Shown here piece by piece: positions 1 to 9,531 of a stretch of 64,000 nucleotides of DNA. A program made the position numbers and the translations under genes. Source of the stretch: Candidatus Thalassospirochaeta sargassi. GTDB taxonomy: Bacteria > Spirochaetota > Spirochaetia > UBA9216. The stretch covers positions 78,334 through 142,333 of the forward strand of contig JAQQAL010000044.1 in the NCBI GenBank assembly GCA_028532855.1. The letters run 5' to 3'. Numbering within the stretch: the first letter of the stretch is position 1; every line of letters starts with the position of its first letter. A model generated the notes under the pieces. The model was given only the letters and a program-made list of their open reading frames with translations. It did no database searches and had not been told where the DNA came from.

Positions 1-531
1 ATGGGAGCAGGTCCAATCGGCAACCTTGTTGCCCAGACTGCTAAGGGCATGGGCGCCAATGCCGTAATGGCTGCTGACATTAATTCCTTCAGGCTTGAGA
101 AGGCTGCTGAATGCGGAATCGATTACACCCTTGATTCTGCAAAACAGGATCTTGAAGCTGAATTGAAGAGCCGCTTCGGTGAAGAGAAGAAGGCTGATGT
201 AATATTCGAATGTACCGGCGTACAGCCCGGACTTGAGGCCGTTATCAAGAGCGCCCGAAAGGGAACCGACATTGTTGTTGTCGCCGTTTACGGCAAGGCT
301 CCGACGGTTGATATGGCAATGGTCAACGAGGCCGAGCTCCGGCTTATCGGTACGGCCCGTTACAACATCGATGATTTCAGAACCGCAATTGATCTGGTTA
401 ACGACGGCAAGGTGAAGCTTGCTCCGCTTGTAACCGATACCTTTGATTTTGCCGATTACGATGAGGCGTATCAGAAGATAGCAAAAAGTCCTGAAACAAC
501 CATGAAGGTGATGATCAGGGTTAATGATTGA
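1..531 (+). CDS. Zinc-type alcohol/polyol dehydrogenase, C-terminal part (cut by window edge)
   Basis: The visible 176 residues are the NAD-binding half of a medium-chain dehydrogenase/reductase. They open on a Rossmann glycine motif (GAGPIG). An Asp about 20 residues later (AADINS) would hold the ribose of NAD rather than NADP. The catalytic zinc-binding half lies upstream of the window, so the Met at base 1 is almost certainly internal. The family oxidises polyols or secondary alcohols. The xylulokinase-like gene 80 bases downstream suggests a polyol such as xylitol, sorbitol or arabitol, oxidised to a ketose that is then phosphorylated. The substrate is an inference from the neighbour and not visible in the sequence. 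Confidence 0.85.
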   Translation: MGAGPIGNLVAQTAKGMGANAVMAADINSFRLEKAAECGIDYTLDSAKQDLEAELKSRFGEEKKADVIFECTGVQPGLEAVIKSARKGTDIVVVAVYGKAPTVDMAMVNEAELRLIGTARYNIDDFRTAIDLVNDGKVKLAPLVTDTFDFADYDEAYQKIAKSPETTMKVMIRVND

Positions 532-610
532 TTTTTATTGACATTTTCCGTCTGCAGGTAGAAGCTGTATTGAATAATAAAACTGAATAACGTGTTATTT
601 GGAGGCATCG

Positions 611-2104
611 ATGAAATATATACTTGCACATGATCTGGGAACAAGCGGAAACAAGGCGACCCTTTTTGCTGAAGACGGAAAGCTGGTAAAGAGCGTTACA
701 AAGTCCTACGATACAGTTTACAAAAACGGCAACTGGGCTGAGCAGAATCCTGAAGATTGGTGGACGGCCGTCTGCCAATCATCGAACGAGCTGCTTGACG
801 GCGTTGATACATCAAGCCTTGCATGCGTAGCATTCAGCGGGCAGATGATGGGCTGTCTCTGTGTTGATAAAGACGGAACCCCGCTGCGTCCCCACATCCT
901 CTACTGTGATCAGCGTGCCGAAACTGAGACCGAGGCCCTTGTAAATAAGCTTGGAGCTGATGCTGTCTATGAAATATCAGGTCATAGGCCAAGCGCCTCC
1001 TATATTATTGAGAAACTCATGTGGGTTAAGAACAATGAGCCCGATATCTACGCGAATACCGCAAAGATTCTGAATGCCAAAGACTACATGAATTACAGGC
1101 TGACGGGGCGAATGGTTACTGATTATAACGATGCAAGCGGTTCTAACGCCTTTGATCTTAAGGCCCTCGACTGGTCTGGAACGATAATTGATGCTGCGGA
1201 GATTGAGCCTGATATATTCCCTGAGGCAGTACCTTCTATCGAAATAATCGGAACCATCACAAAGGCAGCCTCAGAGGCCACGGGAATCCCTGAAGGTGTG
1301 CCGGTTGCCGCGGGCGCCGGCGACGGCGGATGCGCCACCGTTGGTGCCGGTTCGGTAAAGCCCGGAGCAACCTACTGCTACCTCGGTTCTTCATCATGGA
1401 TATCCACTACAAGTACCGCACCAATACCCGATGCTGAAAAGAAAACATTCACCTGGGCTCATCCGGTTCCGGGATATTACCAGCCCTGCGGGACAATGCA
1501 GACGGCCGGTTCATCATACGCCTGGCTGCGCGACCAGCTTGCCGGGGGCGGGGCCTACGAGGATATCAATAAAATTATGGCAGGCTCTCCCGCGGGGGCC
1601 AACGGTGTGATATTTCTGCCGTATATGCTCGGCGAGCGGTCCCCGCGCTGGAACCCTGATGCAAGAGGTGCCTTTATCGGCATGAGCCTCGAAACTAAGC
1701 AGGCGGACATCTATCGCTCGGTTCTTGAGGGTGTATCGATGAACCTCGATATTATTCTGAAGGTTATGCAGGCCGGTATAAGGATAGATGACATCCTGCT
1801 GATAGGCGGGGGGGCAAAGGGCGCGCTCTGGCGTCAGATCCTCGCCGATATTTTCGGCATACCCGTCAAGGTGCCGGCTTACCTTGAAGAGGCCACCAGC
1901 ATGGGGGCGGCGATTATCGGCGGTGTGGGCGCCGGCGTATTCAGCGGCTTCGACGCTGCCGAGCGCTTTGTCCGGATTACGGGTATAACCGAACCTGTTG
2001 CCGCAAACTCAGCGGTGTATGAAAAGATTAAACCAGTTTTCGATATGAGCTACACATCGCTTGAATCAGGCGGTGTGTTTGATGAGATTGTAAAGCTTGG
2101 CTGA
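611..2104 (+). CDS. xylB: FGGY-family carbohydrate kinase, probably xylulokinase
   Basis: A 497-residue sugar kinase that would phosphorylate a ketose, most likely D-xylulose, with ATP in the cytoplasm. The N-terminal phosphate-binding motif (DLGTSGNKATLF) is at about residues 7-18. The second FGGY domain opens with GAGDGG, where Asp238 is the likely catalytic base. The adenosine-binding GGGAKG lies near residue 400. Length is normal for xylulokinases (480-510). The ATG at 611 follows a GGAGG Shine-Dalgarno at 601-605; a TTG at 599 is in frame but lies upstream of that site and is rejected. It follows the dehydrogenase in what is probably one polyol-use operon. Other FGGY specificities cannot be excluded. 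Confidence 0.85.
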   Translation: MKYILAHDLGTSGNKATLFAEDGKLVKSVTKSYDTVYKNGNWAEQNPEDWWTAVCQSSNELLDGVDTSSLACVAFSGQMMGCLCVDKDGTPLRPHILYCDQRAETETEALVNKLGADAVYEISGHRPSASYIIEKLMWVKNNEPDIYANTAKILNAKDYMNYRLTGRMVTDYNDASGSNAFDLKALDWSGTIIDAAEIEPDIFPEAVPSIEIIGTITKAASEATGIPEGVPVAAGAGDGGCATVGAGSVKPGATYCYLGSSSWISTTSTAPIPDAEKKTFTWAHPVPGYYQPCGTMQTAGSSYAWLRDQLAGGGAYEDINKIMAGSPAGANGVIFLPYMLGERSPRWNPDARGAFIGMSLETKQADIYRSVLEGVSMNLDIILKVMQAGIRIDDILLIGGGAKGALWRQILADIFGIPVKVPAYLEEATSMGAAIIGGVGAGVFSGFDAAERFVRITGITEPVAANSAVYEKIKPVFDMSYTSLESGGVFDEIVKLG

Positions 2105-2134
2105 TTCTTGATTGCGTAAACTTTCAATCAAGAA
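2105..2134 (+). terminator. Perfect 10-bp hairpin after xylulokinase
   Basis: TTCTTGATTG (2105-2114) pairs perfectly with CAATCAAGAA (2125-2134) across a 10-base loop, starting at the first base after the stop codon. No T-run follows, so it is either a weak or factor-assisted terminator or an mRNA 3' stabiliser. Confidence 0.5.
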
Positions 2135-2148
2135 TTAACCCTTAAAAA

Positions 2149-2178
2149 TTGACTTCGGTACAAAGGATTCTCTATACT
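2149..2178 (+). promoter_or_regulatory. Sigma-70-like promoter for the binding-protein/kinase pair
   Basis: TTGACT at 2149-2154 and TATACT at 2173-2178 are separated by 18 bases. A GAGG at 2186-2189 could serve as ribosome site for the ATG at 2196, so the leader would be about 10 bases. Confidence 0.55.
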
Positions 2179-2195
2179 TAATTATGAGGTTTTGA

Positions 2196-3344
2196 ATGCC
2201 GAAGAGTCACCTTTTAATAGTAATCTTTATAATCTCAGCCTCCATGCTTCCGGCGGACAATATGCTGCGTGTAGGCTGCTCCTTGTCACTGAGCTCCGGT
2301 AATATAGGGCCGTCTGAAATGCTTCGAAACGGCTATAGGCTCTGGGCCGACAAAATCAATGAGGAAGGCGGACTATTAGGCCGGCAGGTTGAGTTGCTGA
2401 TTTATGATGATGAAGGGGACCCTGATAATGTCCGTTTCTATTATGAGAAGTTGATAAATGAAGACGGTGCGGAGCTTCTGCTTGCACCCTATGGAACCCC
2501 GCTGACTCTAACTGCATCAGAGGTTTCCGAGGCTGCAGGAATGGTTATGATTACCTCAGGCGCAGCAGGCAACGCGCTTTTTGAACGCGGGTACAGGTAT
2601 ATCTTTGGAATGTATGCGCCGGCTGAGCGTTTTTCTATCGGTTTTCTCGATATCTGTGCCCGAGAAGGCTTTGAAAGGGTTGCCGTCGTTTATGAAACAA
2701 GCCCTTTTCATGATGATGTAGCCGATGGAGCAAGGAAGTGGGGTGAGAGGTTCGGCATGGAAATTGCTCCTGCCATCCCCGTAGTGCCTGGTGAAACGGA
2801 TTTAAACCAGCTTGTCCAGCGGCTGATGAGGGATGCGCCTGACGCTCTGTTTGTCAGCATGTATCCAGAAACAGGCTTGGAAATCCTTTCAGAAATTAAA
2901 ACGCTCTCATACGAACCCTCTGCAATATGCATGACGATACTGCCAACTCTTCCAGATTTTCTGCATAAAGCAGGTCCTGCTTGGGGTAATATGTATGCTC
3001 CGTCCCAGTGGGAACCCCGAGGAAGGATACCCTATCCGGGAACCGTGGAGTTTATCAATGACTACGAAGAAGCGTATAATACGCAGCCGTCATATTATTC
3101 CGGGTCAGCATACGCATCCTGTCGAATTATCAGCGATGGTTTTAAGCATATAGGCAGTCTTAATCATGATATGCTTCGGATGTATATTTCACTGCTTGAT
3201 ACTGTAACTATAGTCGGACGTTTTAAGACCGACTCAAGCGGAAAGCAGATTGGGCATAATCCTTTACTCATACAGTGGCAGAATGGAAAAAAAGAGATAG
3301 TGTATCCGAGGTCTATGATGACAGCTGACCCTGTCTTTGAATAA
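2196..3344 (+). CDS. Periplasmic ligand-binding protein, branched-chain amino-acid (LivJ/Peripla_BP_6) fold
   Basis: A 382-residue exported protein with a short signal peptide (hydrophobic residues 5-20), followed by the start of a type I periplasmic binding fold. The pattern of VGCSLSLSSG, then GGLLGRQVELLIYDDEGDP at about residues 65-83, is typical of LivJ-like proteins, and the length fits. No permease or ATPase genes are nearby; instead a histidine kinase starts 14 bases downstream. I infer that it presents an extracytoplasmic ligand to that kinase rather than to an ABC transporter. The ligand is unknown; small amides, amino acids and related molecules are bound by this family. Confidence 0.85.
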   Translation: MPKSHLLIVIFIISASMLPADNMLRVGCSLSLSSGNIGPSEMLRNGYRLWADKINEEGGLLGRQVELLIYDDEGDPDNVRFYYEKLINEDGAELLLAPYGTPLTLTASEVSEAAGMVMITSGAAGNALFERGYRYIFGMYAPAERFSIGFLDICAREGFERVAVVYETSPFHDDVADGARKWGERFGMEIAPAIPVVPGETDLNQLVQRLMRDAPDALFVSMYPETGLEILSEIKTLSYEPSAICMTILPTLPDFLHKAGPAWGNMYAPSQWEPRGRIPYPGTVEFINDYEEAYNTQPSYYSGSAYASCRIISDGFKHIGSLNHDMLRMYISLLDTVTIVGRFKTDSSGKQIGHNPLLIQWQNGKKEIVYPRSMMTADPVFE

Positions 3345-3358
3345 ACGGAGCTGCTTTG

Positions 3359-4738
3359 ATGTATAACAGGGTGCCATGGTGCAAATCAATTACATTTAAT
3401 ATCCTTATCATTGTAAATCTGCTTGTAATAGGCGGAACTATACTCTTTACTCAGTTGGCAAGCAAAAGAATTATTGTTTATTTCGATCAGAGAAACACTG
3501 CAGATTTACAGCTTGCGGCCACAATGGGAATCCAGCACTGTGAAGATAGATTTGAGGAACTACTGCATCTGAGGCTTTCCGATGATCAGCCAATGGTTCA
3601 GTCAATGAGAGCTGATGCTCTGAACAGTCTGAGGCAGCTTCCTGAAGAGTTTGCGTTTGTGGAAATTGTAGTTGTTGAAAACGGAAATCAGCTTGTCCTT
3701 TCGACACTGGAGGAGGCTGAGATTGATCCGGGGCTTTATAATCTGCCAAAGAAATTTCCGGATGAAACTCCGGTTTACAGACTTGATAACGGGCTTCAGA
3801 TTAAATGGGTATATTTTCCATTCTGGCGGTGGCATATAATCGCTGCCATTTCGGCTGAGAATGCCTTTGTGCCGATAGCCTTTGTGCAGCATACAATATT
3901 TTATATACTCCTTGGTATTCTTGTTGTTTTTTCACTTTCTCTCGCGTTGGTTTTTAATCGCAGGTTAAGACGTCCTTTGAAGCGGATGGCCCTGACTGCT
4001 GATGAAATAAAAAACGGCAGGATGCTGAAAACCGGTATAAAGCAAAGAGATGAGATAGGGATCGTCGCAGAGGCTTTTGATGAAATGGTTGACGGTCTTT
4101 CCGGGTCAATGACTAAATTGAAAGAAACGGCGGAACAGAAAAATCTGCTTTTGATGGAGGTACATCATCGTGTGCGCAACAACCTGAATGTGATTATCAG
4201 CCTGCTTAACCTCAGGGCTGCGGCTGTTTCTGATAATGAAGAGATTGAGAAAGCCTTTGAGGACAGCAAGAATCGTATAATGACAATGGCGATGATTCAT
4301 GGTCAGCTTTATGACAGCGGTGATTTCGGCAGTCTTGATATCAATGTGTTTTTTTCTGATTTGACTGGTATGATCAAAGGCATCTATGATTTGTCCGACA
4401 GGATAAAAATTGAATACCGGCTTGATCCGGGGAGACTGGAGTTGGACAGAGCAGTTACTCTTGGTCTGCTTGTGAATGAGATTCTAACAAACGCCTTCAA
4501 GTATGCCTTTCCAGACGAGCAGGAAGGCTGTATCTATATCAGTTTCAGGTTCCTTGAAGAGGTGTCTGTTCTTGAAATATCGGATAACGGTATTGGCGCT
4601 GAACCGGATGTTCTTACTGGAGAAGGGGGGGCGTCACTGGGGATGAAACTGATCCATCAGCTGGTAATTCAGCTTCAGGGTAATATAGAAATAGATTCTG
4701 CACGGGGTGTCGCGATTAAAATTTCCTTTCCTTTATGA
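3359..4738 (+). CDS. Membrane sensor histidine kinase, HisKA_2 (HWE-like) class
   Basis: A 459-residue kinase. Transmembrane helix 1 spans about residues 11-32, an extracytoplasmic sensor region about 35-175, and helix 2 about 178-199. A HAMP-like linker follows to about 250. The HisKA_2 box HHRVRNNLNVIISLLNL has its phospho-acceptor His at about 270. The ATPase domain shows an N box (NEILTNAFKYAF), DNGIG and a G2 box (GASLGMKL). The ATG at 3359 has GGAG at 3347-3350; an overlapping TTG at 3356 is less likely. It is coupled to the binding protein upstream. No response regulator is adjacent, so the partner must be encoded elsewhere. Confidence 0.9.
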   Translation: MYNRVPWCKSITFNILIIVNLLVIGGTILFTQLASKRIIVYFDQRNTADLQLAATMGIQHCEDRFEELLHLRLSDDQPMVQSMRADALNSLRQLPEEFAFVEIVVVENGNQLVLSTLEEAEIDPGLYNLPKKFPDETPVYRLDNGLQIKWVYFPFWRWHIIAAISAENAFVPIAFVQHTIFYILLGILVVFSLSLALVFNRRLRRPLKRMALTADEIKNGRMLKTGIKQRDEIGIVAEAFDEMVDGLSGSMTKLKETAEQKNLLLMEVHHRVRNNLNVIISLLNLRAAAVSDNEEIEKAFEDSKNRIMTMAMIHGQLYDSGDFGSLDINVFFSDLTGMIKGIYDLSDRIKIEYRLDPGRLELDRAVTLGLLVNEILTNAFKYAFPDEQEGCIYISFRFLEEVSVLEISDNGIGAEPDVLTGEGGASLGMKLIHQLVIQLQGNIEIDSARGVAIKISFPL

Positions 4739-4758
4739 GCAAAAGAATCTCGGCAATA

Positions 4759-5571
4759 TCACTGAATCTTAATTTCAGCCGGATTCAAATCCGTATGATT
4801 AATAAGCAGATTGTAGATCTGCTGAGCATTCTGAACCGCACTGGCTTTATGGTGGTTGTTGAATGCTATAAGAAGACGTTTTACCTTCGCAGATATGTCA
4901 TCTATACGGCAGAGCCAGGAATGCAGTTCGTGTTCGTTATACAGATAATCATAGCGGCTGACATTGTCACCTTTCCACCAGTTTTCAGCGTTTCGCCCGT
5001 GAAAACGGATGTAGCCTGTCTCTGAGGTTGCGGCAGCTGTCGGCAGAGGGAGGTTGTCCAGCTCAGGGTTGTCGGTCTGTACATAGCTTATTCCTCGGTC
5101 TCTAAATCCGTCATAAACCCGTTCAAGCATCCATTCTCGGTTGCGGAACTCTACGGCAAGAGGCAGGCCTTCAAGCGGCTTCAGAATTTCGCCCAAATAT
5201 CTTCGGTTTTCGAGTGTATAGTGAAAACTGTAAGGGAACTGCAGAAGAACTGCGGCAAGGCGTCCTTCGTCCAGCATGGGGTGTAGCGCATGGTAAAATT
5301 CTTCGGCCTCTGATGTTGAGGTTGCACCGCGTTCGTGGGTTATCCCCCTGTAGGCTTTGACGGCAAATTGAAACTTGTCGGGGGTGTTCTGCATCATTGA
5401 GATAAGACTGCTTCGCAAAGGCATTTTGTAATAGCTGAAGTTGAGCTCACAGAAAGGAAAGCACCTGCTGTAGTATTCGAGAAAGTGGTCTTTTCCAGTT
5501 CCCGGCGGATAAAACGGGCCTACCCAGTCTGGATAGTAATAGCCGGATGTTCCAATTAATACCTCGGTCAT
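4759..5571 (-). CDS. DUF72 (YecE-like) family protein
   Basis: A 270-residue cytoplasmic protein of the DUF72/YecE family, a TIM-barrel-like group of unknown function. It begins with the family signature IGTSGYYYPDWVGPFYP and carries the later FAVKAYRGITH and VEFRNREW blocks and the near-terminal FNNHHKASAVQNA block. Full length for the family. The gene is convergent with the kinase gene and divergent from the unknown gene at 5641. A TATAAT-like -10 sits only 6 bases upstream of its ATG and no Shine-Dalgarno is visible. No specific reaction can be assigned. Confidence 0.88.
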   Translation of the reverse strand: MTEVLIGTSGYYYPDWVGPFYPPGTGKDHFLEYYSRCFPFCELNFSYYKMPLRSSLISMMQNTPDKFQFAVKAYRGITHERGATSTSEAEEFYHALHPMLDEGRLAAVLLQFPYSFHYTLENRRYLGEILKPLEGLPLAVEFRNREWMLERVYDGFRDRGISYVQTDNPELDNLPLPTAAATSETGYIRFHGRNAENWWKGDNVSRYDYLYNEHELHSWLCRIDDISAKVKRLLIAFNNHHKASAVQNAQQIYNLLINHTDLNPAEIKIQ

Positions 5572-5577
5572 ATAGCT

Positions 5578-5583
5578 ATTATA
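5578..5583 (-). promoter_or_regulatory. Candidate -10 box close to the DUF72 start
   Basis: Read on the minus strand this is TATAAT, ending 6 bases before the ATG at 5571. The region at the -35 distance is poor (TATAAA-like). The surroundings are very AT-rich, so chance is a serious alternative. Confidence 0.35.
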
Positions 5584-5640
5584 ATGGATATTTTCCTATA
5601 TTTATAATATATTCTAATCATATTTTAATCTTGAGGTAGT

Positions 5641-6507
5641 ATGAAATTCGGGACACTCTCTGAGCAGCAGATAAAAGAAGCGGCCGGCGGTAAGCTTGAT
5701 AAACTCATTGCGTTATGGCATGCAGATATCAAAAAAAAATACGGTAAACGGGTTGATATTGTCCTTGGCAACAGACGGGACAGTTTAAGCCCTGTTCGGG
5801 GCGGGATTTTAACAAATGCCGTTATAGAAATGAAGGGCGAAGATTCAAGGCTGATGATCTGGTATGATCCCCTTGAGCTCTACTATGAGGCAAGAATCAG
5901 CGAACTAGGATATGACGGCGGTGTAATCGAAGAGATAACCGCGATGCTGCGTGATGATAGTGACCCTGGAATGGATTATGATCCTGTTTCAAATCCGGAT
6001 AAGCTTGATATCAACAGTATAGCGGTGCAATTGGGGCGATGGCTGATGAAGATAAGAGGTTTTGCTAAGCTTGCAAATGAAAATCCGCGTTATTATGAGC
6101 TTGAAACCTTTCTGAACTCCGAATGTGGTATTCCGGTTCTTTACAACCTTTTTAATGAGGCGGACTACAGTTATGCTGAAACGGAAGAGAAACGACTGAT
6201 TGAGGTTTATGAAGGTCTGCGTAATATGGACGAGCCGAAGCGCAGAGTCGATATAGCGCTGAACGCGCTTAGAGTCTCAAATATTCTCGCGTTCAGTACT
6301 GATTCAGAGGTTAAAAGCAGTCTTCAGGAGCTTCTGAAAGACCGTTTTGAGCGGATAATGAGAGTCAGTACCGAAATTGACAAGTTGAAATCCGGCTTTG
6401 AACTCAGCTCTCCAGACGGTTTGTCGAAATTTATGAAAAAACTAGTTCTGCAGTATCATCTGCCGGGCAGCTGGGTGACCGTAGATGAGACAACAGGTGT
6501 TTTTTAA
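5641..6507 (+). CDS. Conserved-looking protein of unknown function, 288 aa
   Basis: I do not recognise the family. It is soluble, has no signal peptide or membrane segment, and is mixed alpha/beta with a charged C-terminal helical half. An acidic stretch near residues 100-120 (LRDDSDPGMDYDPVSNPD) may link two domains. GAGGTAG just before the ATG at 5641 can act as a ribosome site. It lies between the divergent DUF72 gene and the EF-G gene; a promoter at 6528-6556 separates it from EF-G, so it is probably a single-gene unit. Codon use matches the neighbours, so it is probably a resident gene. Confidence 0.7.
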   Translation: MKFGTLSEQQIKEAAGGKLDKLIALWHADIKKKYGKRVDIVLGNRRDSLSPVRGGILTNAVIEMKGEDSRLMIWYDPLELYYEARISELGYDGGVIEEITAMLRDDSDPGMDYDPVSNPDKLDINSIAVQLGRWLMKIRGFAKLANENPRYYELETFLNSECGIPVLYNLFNEADYSYAETEEKRLIEVYEGLRNMDEPKRRVDIALNALRVSNILAFSTDSEVKSSLQELLKDRFERIMRVSTEIDKLKSGFELSSPDGLSKFMKKLVLQYHLPGSWVTVDETTGVF

Positions 6508-6527
6508 GGACATTTCAAGACAGTCTA

Positions 6528-6556
6528 TTGCATTACAGGACTTGAATTTATATAGT
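6528..6556 (+). promoter_or_regulatory. Sigma-70-like promoter for EF-G
   Basis: TTGCAT (6528-6533), a 17-base spacer and TATAGT (6551-6556). This gives a leader of about 95 bases before the EF-G ATG at 6660, long compared with other leaders in this window and a possible place for translational control. Confidence 0.5.
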
Positions 6557-6659
6557 TTTTTTAATACACTGCCATTCCATATATAAATGAGCGGATCACG
6601 GAATTGAATCCGTGTTTTCTATTGAGTATAATTACTTTGAGAGGTTTAAATATACAATT

Positions 6660-8741
6660 ATGACACTAGAGAAAATGAGAAACATTGGTATCTCTGCGCA
6701 CATCGATTCAGGAAAGACAACTCTTACTGAGAGAATCCTGTATTACTGTAACAAAATTCATGCTATTCATGAAGTGCGCGGCAAAGACGGTGTTGGTGCC
6801 ACTATGGACTCTATGGAGCTGGAAAAAGAGCGTGGAATTACAATCGCTTCAGCAGCTACAAACGTTGAATGGAAAGAGCATCCAATAAATATTATTGACA
6901 CTCCGGGTCACGTTGACTTCACCATTGAGGTAGAAAGATCACTGCGTGTTCTTGACGGAGCAATTCTTGTTCTCTGTTCGGTTGGCGGTGTACAGTCACA
7001 GTCAATCACAGTAGACAGACAGCTTAAACGCTATAAGGTTCCAAGACTTGCATTTGTCAACAAATGTGACCGAACCGGTGCCGACCCTCTGAAGGTCTGC
7101 GGTCAGCTCAGAGATAAGCTCGGTCTTAACTCTGTTATGGCTCAGCTTCCAATCGGCCTTGAAGAAAAACACGAGGGTGTTATTGACCTCGTTACAATGA
7201 AGGCCGTAACTTTCAAGGGCGATAATGGAGATGAAATTGTCATCGGGGATATTCCTGCCGCCAGATTGGCTGAGGCTGAAGAGGCACGTGAAACTCTTCT
7301 TGATGCTGCATCAATGTTCAGTGATGAACTGATGGAAGCCATGATGGAAGAAAATGTAACCGAAGAGATGATTCACGATGCAATCAGAAAGGGTACAATT
7401 GCAAACGAGCTCTGTCCTGTATTTCTCGGTTCTGCATATAAGAACAAGGGTGTTCAGTCGCTGCTTGATGCCGTTGTTAACTACCTGCCTAATCCTACTG
7501 AAGTAGAAAACATTGCTCTCGACCTGGATAATGATGAGAAAGAAGTAGTTCTTCCCTCGGATCCAAAACTTCCCCCTGTTGCGCTTGCGTTCAAGCTTGA
7601 AGACGGACAGTACGGCCAGCTTACCTACATCAGGGTTTATCAGGGCCAGGTTAAGAAGGGTTCTGAACTTTATAATACAAGATCCAAAAAGAAGTTCAAG
7701 GTCGGGCGTCTAATCAGAATGCATTCCGACCATATGGAAGATATCAATGAGGCAGGATGCGGTGATATAGTTGCACTTTTCGGTATTGAATGTGCATCAG
7801 GTGATACCTTCTGTTCAACTGAGTTTAATTATTCAATGACTTCAATGTATGTTCCGCCTGCAGTTATTTCACTGGCAATTGAGCCGATAGACAAAAAAGC
7901 CGCAGATAACATGGGTAAGGCTCTTAACCGATTCACCAAAGAAGACCCGACTTTCAGAACCTACGTTGATCCTGAATCAAATCAGACTATCATTCAGGGT
8001 ATGGGTGAGCTTCACCTCGATGTTTACATCGAGAGAATGAAGCGTGAGTACAAGGCTGAGGTTGAGACCGGAATGCCTCAGGTTGCATATCGTGAGGCAA
8101 TCGGCAGAATGGCTGAGTTCAACTACACTCACAAGAAGCAGTCTGGCGGTTCGGGACAGTACGGTCGTGTGGCCGGTTTTATCGAACCCCTTGAAGAGGG
8201 CGAATACGAGTTTGTAAACAATATAAAGGGTGGTGCTATTCCTACTGAATACATACCTGCCTGTGATAAGGGTTTCAGGCAGTCACTTGCCAAGGGCTCG
8301 CTCATCGGTCATCCGATTGTAGGGGTTAAGGTAACCATCAATGACGGTCAGTCTCACTCTGTTGACTCCTCTGATATGGCATTCCAGCTTGCTGCTATCG
8401 GTGCTTTTAAAGAAGCATACGCCAAGGCAAAGCCGCAGATACTTGAACCTATAATGAAGGTTTCTGTCGAAGGTCCTACAGAGTTTCAGGGTAATATTTT
8501 CGGCAGTATTAACCAGCGCCGTGGAGTAATCATCAGTTCACAGGAAGAGGGCGCATATTCAACAGTTGATGCTGAGGTTCCCTTAAGTGAGATGTTCGGA
8601 TACTCAACTACACTGCGCTCACTTACCCAGGGTAAGGCTGAATACACAATGGAGATGCTTAAGTACGGTAAGGTTCCCCAGAGTATTTCTGAAGAACTGA
8701 TTAAAGAATATGAAGCAAAAAAGAAAGAGCAGAATTCGTAA
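6660..8741 (+). CDS. fusA: Elongation factor G, spirochaetal/mitochondrial EFG1 type
   Basis: A 693-residue GTPase that moves tRNA and mRNA through the ribosome. GTP-binding motifs are AHIDSGKTT (G1), RGIT (G2), DTPGH (G3) and NKCD (G4). Translation-factor domains II-V follow, with the domain [17 protein letters not shown] block. The sequence around [19 protein letters not shown] and [15 protein letters not shown] matches mitochondrial EF-G1 and the spirochaetal spdEFG1 group rather than the classical AHIDAGKTT form. In Borrelia that group does translocation while a second factor recycles ribosomes. The ATG at 6660 matches the usual N-terminus; an in-frame GTG at 6612 is rejected. GAGAGG at 6639-6644 is 15 bases upstream. 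Confidence 0.95.
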   Translation: MTLEKMRNIGISAHIDSGKTTLTERILYYCNKIHAIHEVRGKDGVGATMDSMELEKERGITIASAATNVEWKEHPINIIDTPGHVDFTIEVERSLRVLDGAILVLCSVGGVQSQSITVDRQLKRYKVPRLAFVNKCDRTGADPLKVCGQLRDKLGLNSVMAQLPIGLEEKHEGVIDLVTMKAVTFKGDNGDEIVIGDIPAARLAEAEEARETLLDAASMFSDELMEAMMEENVTEEMIHDAIRKGTIANELCPVFLGSAYKNKGVQSLLDAVVNYLPNPTEVENIALDLDNDEKEVVLPSDPKLPPVALAFKLEDGQYGQLTYIRVYQGQVKKGSELYNTRSKKKFKVGRLIRMHSDHMEDINEAGCGDIVALFGIECASGDTFCSTEFNYSMTSMYVPPAVISLAIEPIDKKAADNMGKALNRFTKEDPTFRTYVDPESNQTIIQGMGELHLDVYIERMKREYKAEVETGMPQVAYREAIGRMAEFNYTHKKQSGGSGQYGRVAGFIEPLEEGEYEFVNNIKGGAIPTEYIPACDKGFRQSLAKGSLIGHPIVGVKVTINDGQSHSVDSSDMAFQLAAIGAFKEAYAKAKPQILEPIMKVSVEGPTEFQGNIFGSINQRRGVIISSQEEGAYSTVDAEVPLSEMFGYSTTLRSLTQGKAEYTMEMLKYGKVPQSISEELIKEYEAKKKEQNS

Positions 8742-8753
8742 GGAGATAAGATA

Positions 8754-9455
8754 ATGGTAAAATCAGAACTTAATAAACGAAGTCCTCTTCGTATTTTTGA
8801 AAATTCTATAAACGGCGGCGTAGGAAAGGGCAATATTGGTGTTCTTGCCTCACGCAAGGGTGTTGGTAAAACAGCATGCCTCGTTCACATAGCGATGGAT
8901 AAACTGTTTCGTGGGCGCCATGTAATTCATGTGTCTTTTTCTTCAAAGGTTGATCATATTTCAATGTGGTACGAAGATATCTTCAAAGAGATAGCCAAGA
9001 AGCGAGAGCTTGAGAATGCGGTTGATGTACATGATGAAATTATTAAAAATAGAGTTATAATGAATTTCAACCAGGATGGTATTGAGACTGAAAAGATTCT
9101 TAAAAGTATTTCAGCTATGATTGAACACGGCCATTTTGCAGCCGATGCTGTTATTATTGACGGTTACGACTACGCAAGAGCCTCGCATGAAGATCTTTTG
9201 GCCCTTCAGTCTTTTGCGAAAGAAACCAACCTTGAAATCTGGACTTCTGTTTCACTTCAGAAAGATGAGCCCTATGATGAAAACGGTATGCCAATAGTAC
9301 TGAAAGACTATGTTGACAGTCTTGCTGTTGTGGTTACCCTTCAGTATGAAGGAGATTACGTTCATTTGAAGGCTGTAAAGGATCATGATGATCTTTCTCC
9401 GAAAGAGATGGAACTAAAACTTGATCCCAAATCACTTCTTATTGCAGAAATGTAA
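8754..9455 (+). CDS. P-loop ATPase of RecA/DnaB-like fold, function unknown
   Basis: A 233-residue protein with a Walker A-like segment at about residues 27-36 (ASRKGVGKTA) and a hydrophobic Walker B-like segment VIIDGYD near 138. The first Walker A position is Ser instead of the usual Gly/Ala, but GVGKT is intact. The layout resembles stand-alone RecA/KaiC/DnaB-type ATPase cores without DNA-binding domains. It starts 12 bases after EF-G with AAGGAG upstream, so it is co-transcribed, and a strong terminator follows. A role linked to translation is possible from context only. I do not know a named family for it. Confidence 0.75.
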   Translation: MVKSELNKRSPLRIFENSINGGVGKGNIGVLASRKGVGKTACLVHIAMDKLFRGRHVIHVSFSSKVDHISMWYEDIFKEIAKKRELENAVDVHDEIIKNRVIMNFNQDGIETEKILKSISAMIEHGHFAADAVIIDGYDYARASHEDLLALQSFAKETNLEIWTSVSLQKDEPYDENGMPIVLKDYVDSLAVVVTLQYEGDYVHLKAVKDHDDLSPKEMELKLDPKSLLIAEM

Positions 9456-9479
9456 TTTTATAATTCGCAGAATATTACG

Positions 9480-9511
9480 GCCGTCGGTTTTTAAATTGAC
9501 GGCTTTTTTTT
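9480..9511 (+). terminator. Rho-independent terminator of the EF-G operon
   Basis: GCCGTC (9480-9485) pairs with GACGGC (9498-9503) and is followed directly by eight T residues. It sits 25 bases after the ATPase stop codon. Confidence 0.85.
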
Positions 9512-9531
9512 GTTTAAAAAATATTCAGTAC

